NCBI RefSeq assembly: GCF_002994745.2
Contig: NC_037090.1
Location: 17,658,001-17,722,000, forward strand
Direction of reading: 5' to 3'
DNA from: Rosa chinensis
Taxonomy: Eukaryota > Streptophyta > Magnoliopsida > Rosales > Rosaceae
Length of the DNA stretch: 64,000 nt
The notes below the pieces were generated by a model, which made no database searches, was not told the DNA's origin, and saw nothing but the letters and a program-made list of their open reading frames with translations. Below, in pieces: positions 1-9,267 of this stretch (position 1 is its first letter; each line of letters starts with the position of its first letter). The position numbers and the translations under genes are program-made.

Positions 1-1513
1 CAAACATGGCGGACTACTTTCCATGGCTGAGGTGGCTTGATCCACAGGGTGTGAAGAGAAGGATGAAGAAGCACGTTGGAAAAGCTCTGGAAATTGCCTC
101 CGGCTTTGTGAAGGCGCGCGTGAAAGAGAGGAAATTGGTGGGTGGAGAGAAAACTAGGGACTTTCTGGATGTGATGCTTGACTTTGAAGACGATGGAAAT
201 CATGAATCAGCCAAGATTTCTGATCATCATCTCAATATTTTCATTCTGGTAAGTAGCCTAGCTCGGATTAACTTGGTTTGAAATCTTCTACGGACAAAAT
301 CATTCAAGTTTTTGCAGTTAATTATTAGTATAATAAATTAGAACTTTCATTGCATGACAAATTAATTATTTCAGCCATTTCAGTATATGCCTAATTAGCG
401 GGCTAGGTTTACCTGATTACACTGAAAATCCTTTAAGTAAAAGCAATGCCTTCTTGAATACTTACCATAGTTATCTCTGCATTGAGTCTATTGGTACTTG
501 ATTACACAGGCTGATGGATTTCTCAAGTCCCGATCAGTTCAGTTGCTATATATTTTGTGTAACTACTTATATACCTCTATGTGCATGATGCGCTTCACAT
601 GAGAGGGAATATTAGACAATTAGCTCAATATATATTCATCAATTAAAATACGTACATTAGTTGCTTAGTTTAAAACGTATACAAAGATCTTGAAACTACA
701 GAGTTTTGCATATCCTGATCGCTTGTCATTACACCCTTTAGAAGTTGTACATTCTTTCAATAACTAGACTCCCATTAACTTTTTTTTTTTAAATATTTTT
801 TTTTTTGCATACTTCGATTAAGAGGCAAAAAATGGACTTTCATGATGATATTACACAGTTATGAACAACAGTACCAAATCAAAATTATTGCGGTGTAGGA
901 AATATTTATGGCCGGTTCAGAAACAACAAGCAGCACAACAGAATGGGCACTGACCGAGCTTTTATGCAACCCAGAGACGCTAATCAAGGCCAAATCCGAG
1001 CTCAATCGAGTCATAGGTCCAAACAGAAAGATAGAAGAAGGTGACATTGACAATCTTCCTTACTTGCAATGCATAATCAAAGAGACCCTAAGATTGCATC
1101 CACCAATCCCATTCCTGGTACCAAGAAAAGCTGTGCAAGACACCAAATTCATGGGGTACTTCGTACCCAAAGATACACAGGTTTTTGTGAATGCTTATGC
1201 AATTGGAAGAGACCCAGATGTGTGGACTAATGAGCCTGATTCATTTAAGCCCGAGAGGTTCATAGGGTCAAAAATTGATTATAAAGGTCAGCATTATGAG
1301 TTGATTCCCTTTGGAGCTGGGAGAAGAATGTGTGCAGGTGTGCCATTGGGTCATAGAATGTTGCACCTTACTCTGGGATTATTGCTTCACCAATTCGATT
1401 GGGCACTTGGCCGGAATGTTACTAAAGAATCAATGAATTGGAATGACAGGCTAGGAATCACAATGAGAAAGTCTGAGCCACTACTAGCGGTGCCTACAAA
1501 GTGCTTGGTTTAG
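1..1513 (+). CDS. Cytochrome P450, CYP76-like, 3' part
   Basis: Haem-thiolate monooxygenase of the plant A-type clan, expected to sit on the ER membrane; the CYP76-like assignment is by resemblance and the substrate cannot be told. The 5' end lies outside the window. Two exons are visible: up to 248 (donor gtaagt) and 899-1513, joined in phase 0 across a 650-bp AT-rich intron. Exon 1 encodes the motif FPWLRWLDPQG. Exon 2 opens with EIF followed by the I-helix motif AGSETT (911-928), then the K-helix ExxR (1082-1093), PERF (about 1250-1261) and the haem loop FGAGRRMCAG with the cysteine codon at 1331-1333. It ends KCLV plus TAG at 1511-1513. All conserved C-terminal motifs are present without frameshift, so the visible part looks functional. 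A Copia LTR begins 220 bp downstream and may affect its 3' end. Confidence 0.93.
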
Positions 1514-1735
1514 TTTACTCAGTAGATTCAATATTTGTGATATGTAGCAAAAATACTCGGTTATAATTTCCACTTTCGGTATCTTGCTATCTTGTTAATT
1601 TCCGTCATTCCTGTAATTTTTTCTTGTGCTTGGGGTTGTATAGCAGTACAAAAAGAATTTTATGTACAATTTCTCTCTATATATGTAATTTAAGTAAAGT
1701 GGAAGCGGTTAACTTTGTTTAAGAAATCTCATTCT

Positions 1736-1971
1736 TGTTTAAGGAAATTGAAATTGAGAGAGAATTGAGTCGTGCTTTCATTGATAATAGAAGTCTCTTT
1801 ATATAGAGGATTACAAGACATAGAATCAGAGTTGTACAAGGAAAGTTAATCGTACAATTAATAGGATATCTATGAATATCTCCGAGAATATATCTAATTC
1901 CTAACCCTATTACAACTAGGTTAAGTAACCTAGAGTTTGGACCAGACACATATTCTGGATTTATTTGAACA
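1736..1971 (-). repeat. Copia 3' LTR (236 bp)
   Basis: The LTR begins TGTTCAAATAAATCC and ends CTTAAACA on the minus strand. It contains a TATATAAAG-like box and the ATTATCAATGA block also seen in the Copia-4 LTR of this window. It is adjacent to a polypurine tract. The left border is ambiguous by 20 bp because a TGTTTAAG-like sequence is repeated at 1716 and 1736. Confidence 0.7.
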
Positions 1972-3603
1972 CTCCCCCTTGTGTCGCCCAAACGTGGTGC
2001 TCCTCTCGTTGCCTCATTAAAAATCTTGCCGAGTAACAAAAATCCTGTGGGACAAAAATAACCTCGGTCGAATGGGAAAAAGAGCACAACACACCCTTCA
2101 CGTTTCGAGACCCTGCATGTACACATCTCCCCCTGATGTCTGCATCTCCCCCTGATGACTACGGTCATGGGAGTTCGGATAACTTCCTCAAACGATGCTA
2201 CCAACATGTTTCTCGAAAGTGGAATTTAGGCAATGGCTTAGTGAGCAAGCCGGCCACACTATCCTCAGATCGAACCTAATTCACTTTGATTTTGAGGAGA
2301 GTATGTTGTTGCTGATTATCCTTGGTGTTGTCGCTTTTGATGTAGCATTGCTTCATTTGTTCAAAACAAGCAGCATTACCCTAAATGCTTGTAGGCTCAT
2401 ATGTGGTAGACTTCAAACCACAATTGTTCGAACATGCGTAATTATGTATCCAACTTCGTGAAGAGCAATGATCTCTGCATGGTTCAAAGATATAGCGACT
2501 AGGGTCTGTTATGTAGACTTCCAAGATATCATGGTCTTTACCCATGGAGAACACTTAACCAGTTTGGAAATGACTTTTGTGTGGGTCAGAGAGATACCCA
2601 ACATCAGTAAAAACCTTCCAAAACACTTATGTCATTTTGGGATGGGGATAGAGGACGCAGGCCAGTGTTGGCGGCGTTCCTAGTGTGTGATGGGTCCGAA
2701 TCAATCATCTCTCTGTAGGGATAGAACAAGCCCATATCAATCGTACATCTCAAGTACCGAAAGATATCTTTTACACCAATATAATGGCGTCGCGTTGGCG
2801 CAGAGGTATACCTTAGCTAACAAGTTCACTGCAAATGAGATGTCCGGTCTTGTGCATTGAGCTGAGTACAATAATGCTCCTATTGTACTTAAGTAAGGCA
2901 CTTCTGCCTCTAGCACATCTTTGTCATCATCTTTTGGACGAAGATGATCCTTTTCAGGATCAAGACTACAAACTATCATGGGGGTGCTTGAAAGTTTGAC
3001 CTTGTCAAAATGCCTAAGCATCTATCAACACGATGCTCGAGTTCCAAACTGAGACATAATCGTGTTCTCTCAAAATCCTTCGTCTCAAACTCGGATTTCA
3101 AGTGTTCAGCGGTTTCCCGTAACTCTTTAAGGGCTTCCAATGAAGATCATGTCCAACATGAACCGCGACAGAATCCGAAACTTATTATGGAAACGTGCGG
3201 GCATATCTCTTCCCAATCAATTAGTCAGTTTAGTGAGCGTTTCAACCTTATTGTGAACGCGCTCCGTGGTCTAGAGCCACTTGACTTGGGTAAATGAAGT
3301 TCACCATGAACCTTCATGTATATTCCGTATCTAGATCCCTATAGAGATACGTAGTGACCACATTCGTATGCGACATGTTCAGTTATTCGAAAACTACCAA
3401 ACTGATAAGGTACTGGAGTGCAATGACATCCATTACGAGAGAATATGTCTCATCGTAGTAGATTTCAGGGCGTTTTGTGAGAAGCCCTACGCTATAAGGC
3501 GAGATTACTATATCTTTTTCTCAACACGCTTTCTAACGAAGACCCATTAGTCAATAGGTTTTATGTTAGGAGGTGTTGGCATCATTGGCTCAAAAATCTT
3601 GAC
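1736..3603 (-). mobile_element. 5'-truncated Ty1/Copia remnant
   Basis: Read on the minus strand this is the 3' half of a Copia element. It has a 3' LTR at 1736-1971, a purine-rich tract just inside it (about 1972-1981), RNase H-like sequence at about 2165-2470, and reverse transcriptase remains to about 3600, including a stretch matching TPMIVCSLDPEKDHLRPK and YLSTIGALLYSAQCTRPDIS (2737-3021). Stops and frameshifts are frequent. A foreign-looking or scrambled block sits near 3143-3230. No 5' LTR or target duplication can be found. Homology stops near 3603, where sequence of the opposite orientation begins. Confidence 0.8.
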
Positions 3604-3950
3604 ATCAGGGGGAGGTATGATGTCTACATGTTCGATCTCGAAGAGTGAAGGACGTGTTGTGCTCTTTTTTCCCTTCGACCATGATTATTTTTGTCCCACA
3701 GGGTTTTTGTTACCTGGCAAGTTTTTTAGTGAGGCAATGATCAAAACGTCATCACCGAGTTTGAGCGGCACAAGGGGGAGTGTGGAAGGATGTCGACTAC
3801 TCCACATTCACGCGCGTTGTGCTCTTTTTCTCCTTCGACCAATGTTGTTTTTTCCCACAGGGTTTTTATTACTTGGCAAGGTTTTTGACGAGGCAACTTA
3901 GAAGCGCATAGCAGAGGCAACATTATTGACATGGAATATCCAAGGGGGAG

Positions 3951-4178
3951 TGTTGTAAATGATAATGACTATTCATGCAATAGATATTGCTTAATGTATG
4001 CGATTGACAGACTCTTAATGTATGCGATTGACAGACTCATAATGTATGCGATTGACATACTTGTAATGTGCGATTGATTAGTACAGCTATTATGTATTGC
4101 CTTTTGTATACATGATGTAACCCTATATAAACCTCATGGTGAGATGAATACAATACAATTATCCAATTCTCTACAACA
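3951..4178 (+). repeat. Copia LTR (228 bp), TGTTGTA..TACAACA ends
   Basis: The LTR starts TGTTGTAAATGATAATGAC directly after the polypurine tract and ends CTCTACAACA, giving a perfect 7-bp terminal inverted repeat. A likely TATA box (CCTATATAAACC) lies near 4122-4133. No primer-binding site follows, so this is a 3' or solo LTR. Confidence 0.8.
3991..4079 (+). repeat. 24-bp tandem repeat in LTR U3
   Basis: Three and a half copies of a 24-bp unit with core AATGTATGCGATTGACA start at 3991, 4015, 4039 and 4063. They lie upstream of the LTR TATA box, the usual place for LTR enhancer repeats. Confidence 0.85.
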
Positions 4179-4594
4179 GGTTATTGTATTATCATTTTTA
4201 AGGCTGAGATCAATTTGCCTTCACTCGCCTTGAAGTTGGGTGCGACATACAAAAACTGCTATACTTGGTTTCAAACAAGATAGTTAAAGCCATGATCGAG
4301 CAGTCATCAATGCATATTCCTCGCATAAGGATTTGATTAATCGTGGATAAGAGTCCAATGTTTCTCTAGGACATACATGGCTAAACAACTTTGTGAGGTG
4401 AGATGTGACCTAGAAAGCAAAGGGGTAAATTGATTTGATTTTCAGCTACTAATTAAACTCAATGACATTGTCTCAGTCTGGATAAGAAAAATTGTAATAA
4501 GTTTTCATCAACACTGGATACATAGTCATAAAAGTAGAGAACAAACTCTAAAACAAATTATAATCGATTTCTTATTGTAGAAAAGAATGTGAAC
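4179..4594. other. Intergenic, no feature seen
   Basis: AT-rich single-copy-looking sequence between the Copia LTR and the end of the NudC-like gene. It includes the 3' untranslated region of that minus-strand gene. No coding pattern is visible. Confidence 0.5.
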
Positions 4595-5251
4595 TTATTG
4601 CATCATCATAGCATTTGAAAAGTCCATGTCCGGGTGCTGAGCCATGAACTTCTTCAACAGCTCCTGCTTCTGCAGCTCATCACTAGTTGGAAGTCCCCTC
4701 TGCTTCTGTCTCTGATCAAACATCATCTTCTCCACAGTCTGACGTGTTTCAGAATCCAGGTCGGATAGTTTGCTGGGTTCAGGTTCAACCTTTTGAGTGT
4801 CTATTTCGGGATCACCTTTCACTAAAGACTTCCACCAGTCCTGTTGGTTCTTCTTGGTCAAAAGAATGGAGACAGCAGTCTGATCCTCTATGCTCCACAA
4901 ACAATCATCAGGCTTGATTGACTGAAAGAGGTAACCATCAATTATAGGAGGCTGCCCTTTGAGTCCAAACTTGAGATGGTTTGTCTTCACCTCGTATACA
5001 ACATCCCTTTTCTTAGTTCCAGCAGGCACTGGAATCAGTACGTTAACCTCCTGCAGGCTCTGCGTCCATGAGTATTTCTCAAAATCAAGACCATTCCCTT
5101 TGTTTGGAACTTTCAAGCCACTCTTCTTCCCTTTGTCTTCCTCCTTCACCCTCTTCTCTTCTGCCTTAACCTCTACCAATGATGGCTGGGAAGAAGGAAC
5201 CTTTACTTGGTTTTCGTTTTGGTCTTCTTGGATGTCAGAGATTATCGCCAT
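4595..5251 (-). CDS. NudC/BOBBER-like CS-domain protein, intronless
   Basis: A 218-residue co-chaperone-like protein of the NudC family (plant BOBBER proteins are small-heat-shock-like chaperones needed for development and heat tolerance). Residues about 10-50 are a charged, lysine/glutamate-rich linker. Residues about 60-138 form a CS (p23-like) domain with YSWTQ, the WSIED element and ILLTKK. The C-terminus carries the family signature with KMMFDQRQKQRGLPTSDE and ends DFSNAMMMQ. Compared with BOBBER1, which I recall as about 300 residues, the N-terminal part is missing. The frame is open from ATG (5251) to stop with no introns, which suggests a retrocopy or compact paralogue. A good TATA box lies 81 bp upstream of the ATG, so it may be expressed. 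Only the last four residues differ clearly from the usual SNAK-type ending. Confidence 0.88.
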   Translation of the reverse strand: MAIISDIQEDQNENQVKVPSSQPSLVEVKAEEKRVKEEDKGKKSGLKVPNKGNGLDFEKYSWTQSLQEVNVLIPVPAGTKKRDVVYEVKTNHLKFGLKGQPPIIDGYLFQSIKPDDCLWSIEDQTAVSILLTKKNQQDWWKSLVKGDPEIDTQKVEPEPSKLSDLDSETRQTVEKMMFDQRQKQRGLPTSDELQKQELLKKFMAQHPDMDFSNAMMMQ

Positions 5252-5331
5252 GGATCAATACAAGTTTAGAATGGATTAAATTCTTGTATACTGAGAGTAT
5301 GAAAGTTGATATTTTCTATGATCTTCTGCTA

Positions 5332-5342
5332 GGTATTTATAG
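5332..5342 (-). promoter_or_regulatory. TATA box of the NudC-like gene
   Basis: CTATAAATACC on the minus strand, 81 bp upstream of the ATG at 5251. This is a normal plant TATA-to-start spacing, with transcription expected to begin near 5300. Confidence 0.6.
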
Positions 5343-5697
5343 ATAACATAATGGAACATACTTTGTAATAAAATCAACTAGGATTCCTAATCAAACTAAG
5401 ACTAGAAAACATAATCAGACTAGGTAGACCTAATCAAATTAGGAGCAGTATCTACTCAGCCTAGGAGTGGAGTTAATCAATGACACTATTAATTGGTTTA
5501 ACATTACACAAGTAATCCTAACTAAAAACCATAACAGCTAGTTAGTAGCATTGTAAACACACATTTCTAGAAGTTATGGATTTTCTTATGATTGAACTAA
5601 TCTATGTGGAAACCATGTGATTATTAACAAATGTGCCTTGATTTAGCATTTGATGTATATTGTTTTTAGGATAATCTAGTTTCATACATAATATGGT

Positions 5698-5729
5698 ATG
5701 TGTGTGTGTGTGTGTAGTGTGTGTGTGGT
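5698..5729. repeat. (TG)n microsatellite
   Basis: Alternating TG tract interrupted by a single TAG; simple-sequence repeat. Confidence 0.9.
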
Positions 5730-6078
5730 ATATCGGTCACTGTGTAATGATTTCAGCTTATCTCCTTTTTCCTCATAAATTGCTAGATTAAATTAACAAA
5801 TCAAATGATAAAAAAGAGCACATAATACATTGCTTCGGCAATCCTATCTGTTGAATAACAATAAACTTAAAAGTACTGATATCGCCATCATGAGGATAAT
5901 TTTTCTCAACATAGATCATGACGTTTACAAACTAGCAGCATATGATTAAATGGTTAGTCATATGACCTTTACTTGTTTTATTTTGTTGATTGATAATAGT
6001 TTATTCTCTTCCAGTTTGGAGATTGATAAATGTATTTGTTTCTGTTGGTAGTTGAACTAGGACGCTCCAGTGACCAGA

Positions 6079-8392
6079 ACGGAGTTTGCCAGGCGGCATT
6101 GATCCCTTGGAATTTTTTCCAAGGAAGGAAGCTGCTCATTGCAGAGGGAAAGTGAAGGGGCTTTCCCCCAAAGATGACTCATCCGAACCCTGCAAGCTGA
6201 CTGCTTATCTGCATCACAAGGCTGGGATGACTTATGTCAAAGATTTAAGAGAAAGACCATATGAATGGTCAATAAATTCTTCCAAATACACTTACTGTAC
6301 AAAGATTAATTAAGGAGCCTATTCATGGGTCTAGTGATTACACGCATTTTTTTGCCCGTAATTATGTTCTAAACACTAGAATTAAGCTAATCTCTAAAGT
6401 AATTATTATGTAATTAATATATTTTTATTTATATTGCAGTAAATAAGCAGAGTTGTGGATTTAGGAAGAAGTTGTGCGAAATTAGAGCAAAATGAGGTTT
6501 CCGACAAAAGAACGAAAGTCAAGCTTGAGTCAAGTACATTGAGAGGTCAGAAGAGTTATAGCAGAATTAATTAAACTAATTAATTTTAGTTTAATTGGAG
6601 AATGGGGACAGCTTAACAATTAATTAAACCAATTTGGTTTAATTAACCAAAAGGGAGCTGCGCACTGTTTTCTACTATTCTTTTTGGCTTAATTAAGTTA
6701 CCCAGCCGCACCATCATATAGTCTTCCTCTACTCCCAGTGAACGACTACATGTCCCTTGATCCTCTCTCTTAGGAAGACGCCAGCCACCCATCTTTATTC
6801 TTTCTAGCTTCAAAACGACCACGTTTTTAATTAATGAGGGATTCTCTCTTCCTTCCACCCTACAGCCGCACACCCATATATATATTCCTTATCCCCCTCT
6901 CACAGAAGAACGGTAGCCGCACCACACCAAAAAAAGAGGCAGCCCTTTTGGGCTGCTCTCTCTCCTCCTTCTCCTCCATTTTCCCTCTTTTCTTTCTATT
7001 TTATTTTGAGATTTGAAGAACTACTCACATAAAGCTTCAAGGATCTATCAAAGGGCTCAACCCCTACAAGATTCAATATTTGGGTATTTTGTGGGAGTTG
7101 TAATTCAAGGCTAGTCATGCTAGCTTTTTAGCTATTTGTGACTATTATTGTTTTCTCCCACACTTCTCTACTCTTTGCTATTTGAATTTTGTAATCTTGA
7201 TGTCTATGCTTATGGGTTGTGAGTAATTTTCTTGTTAGGGGTTAGGGTTGTGTCCCTAACCCAAATTTTGTGTAAAAGATGTTTAATTTAATGTAATGAT
7301 GCAATTTTCATATGATGGATGCTTATATCTATTTTTGTTGGGTTAAAATGCATGTCTAGGAACCTAGTCAACTCTAGGGTGTGTATTTTGAGCATGTCTA
7401 GGATGGAGTTAGAGGCTTGACGCCCTTTAATTCCTAAGCTAGAAACCTTCAATTTCGTATTCAAGGGGTTATAAACATGGTGATTTACACCCGTTGCATG
7501 ATTGCGCGGGCGGGTTGCTTAGTAGTCTAATTCCTCGATCTCTACGCCTCTTGATCGATGTAAATTAGTAACCCTTAATTGAACCGGCTCTAATTCATGT
7601 CAAGTGAGTTCCTACGACCCTTGAACCGGAGTAGGAATACCATGAAAGGGAATTTCGGTCCTTGAGCCTTGAACCGCCTTGGATACGACTACCGTCAAAG
7701 TAGGAAATTTGCATCTATATTAGATTAGCTTCCGACACATAGAATTTGGGTGAAGGAACCTCCCTAGCACCCAACATTCTCATTTTTTTTGTTTACATTT
7801 CATTTTTATTTTTATTGCTTTACATTCATTATCTTTTTGTTAAGTTGAAATCAACTCCCAAATATTGAACTCTTCCACTCATTTGTGCATATCCACCACT
7901 AGGTTCTTAGTTTTAATTAGGCTTTGGTGAAAATCAAAGCCGAGCATTGTTAGGGCTTGGTGCCTTAGATTAACATTTTTATTTATTTTCTTTGTTTGCG
8001 AAGTGTCTTTATTTCCGATTACCCAAGGATTGTGGGTTAGCCACTAATCCCCGTGGTACAATAAACTTTGGGCATAATATTTCCCTATCTTGACAACGAT
8101 ACGTACGCTTGCGTAAATGTGTATTCAAGTCATCTAGTGCAACGGGATAAGAAATCAATGTATTGTGGGATTGATATATTATCAATAATATAGATGAGTC
8201 TAGTCCTAAGCGAGTCTAGGTCATTACACATCTGCAATGGTAATAAAAATCGATCAGTGAGTTGATATTGTGGGATTGATATATTATCAATTAATGGTAA
8301 ATGAAATCAATGTATAGTCACTCTAAGTCTAGACATACGGTAAATCTACTCACATTGTCAAGGAAGTCAAGAAACCTGGATCAGAGCTGCAT
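6079..8392 (+). pseudogene. RPL3: Ribosomal protein L3 (uL3) pseudogene, split by LTR
   Basis: RPL3 is a universal large-subunit protein near the peptidyl-transferase centre. Here only a degraded N-terminal segment remains. At 6105-6245 the frame reads FFPRKEAAHCRGKVKG, then PKDD, then PCKLTAYLHHKAGMT, matching the conserved LPRK, RGKVKAFPKDD and KPCKLTAF-KAGMT blocks. The start codon region is broken by an in-frame TGA. About 2 kb further on, 8348-8392 encodes THIVKEVKKPGSELH, the block that follows KAGMT in intact RPL3; the first piece also has a decayed version (YVKDLRERP). The solo LTR 6335-8132 lies between the pieces. Nothing recognisable of the remaining 330 or so residues is present. 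It is non-functional. Confidence 0.72.
6335..8132. mobile_element. Solo LTR, probably Gypsy, 1.8 kb
   Basis: The element starts TGATTACACGCA and ends TATTCAAGTCA and is flanked on both sides by the 5-bp target duplication TCTAG (6330-6334 and 8133-8137). It has no internal coding region. A TATATATATT-type box near 6874-6885, followed by a pyrimidine-rich leader, fits an LTR promoter read on the plus strand. The Gypsy assignment rests on the large LTR size and general style only. Confidence 0.82.
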
Positions 8393-9267
8393 AATATAAG
8401 GAGATATGCTAGGCTGCACGCGACTATTATTTTGGTTTACTTCGTTGTCTTTGGTTAATGCTCTACTACAAAGATGAAAAATGATCATTTCAAACTTAAA
8501 AACTTTTCTGATAGTCTATGTTCAGATTTCATAAGCTTCCTCAATTTGATCGAGGGAAAGTAGTTGCCATATATAGACAGCTGGCCTGGCCGGTCATAAT
8601 CAGGAAAAGTAGTTGCCATAGACACAGGTTCCTTTAATTAAACAAAGTTGTCTACTCATTTTGGGGTGCTCTCTTCGCTTATTCATGGTTATACATTACC
8701 AAACCATGAGTTAAACATCAAATTACAAGACACTTTGCCCTACATTTGTAAAGTACTAAAGTGTTTATTATAGTTTCAGTTTCCTATTGCAGAAATGTTA
8801 TTCTAAGAATAATAGGAAACAGCAGGCAAGTTGGAAGCTTACTAATAGACTTCACTTCACTGCATATCCAAGGCTTGCATACTGGGACGGATGAGGGATG
8901 CATGACCAACTGCACAAACTTCTGAGCAGGCTCCTGGAAATCCAACTGTCACTGCCACACAGTGGTTTATGAGTAGTCTTAAAGCAGACATTTTGGGGTA
9001 ACATTGGTTTCGGCCTCTAATTCATTGATGCTTGCCATATTTGGGACCTGGTATGGGGTTCTGATTGCCATTTCAAAGCACCTGAACTTTGGAACCTAAG
9101 ATGGATCATTATGCTTAGACTGATGGACCCTGAATATGTTCAAGATAAAACAATGTTTGAGAACTTTTATTGCAATAAAATTTAGAAGACAAACATACAT
9201 TACATATGTCATAGACTCAAGAAACCTAATATGTTATTATAAACCAAAACAAACACGAGGCTTCAGT
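8138..9267. other. Host DNA, RPL3 pseudogene flank
   Basis: Apart from the RPL3 block at 8348-8392 no coding sequence is recognised. A direct repeat with core TATTGTGGGATTGATATATT occurs at about 8161 and 8267, and AGTAGTTGCCAT is repeated near 8559 and 8608. Confidence 0.5.

Larger units (their letters stand above)
3604..4178 (+). mobile_element. 3' end of a plus-strand Copia element
   Basis: Untranslated 3' region and 3' LTR of a Copia element in the opposite orientation to its left neighbour. A module containing the polypurine run AAGGGGGAGTG occurs twice (about 3773 and 3942), each preceded by the same CCCACAGGGTTTTT-type sequence, so the 3' untranslated region was duplicated. No gag or pol of this element is present; it abuts the minus-strand remnant directly. 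Confidence 0.75.

Noticed and set aside
859..1053. Minus-strand frame opposite the P450 second exon
   Set aside because: Shadow of the well-supported P450 coding exon.
5565..5572. TTCTAGAA, a heat-shock-element-like motif upstream of the NudC-like gene
   Set aside because: Only two inverted units, about 310 bp from the ATG; heat-shock factors normally need three or more units. Attractive for a BOBBER relative but too weak to call.
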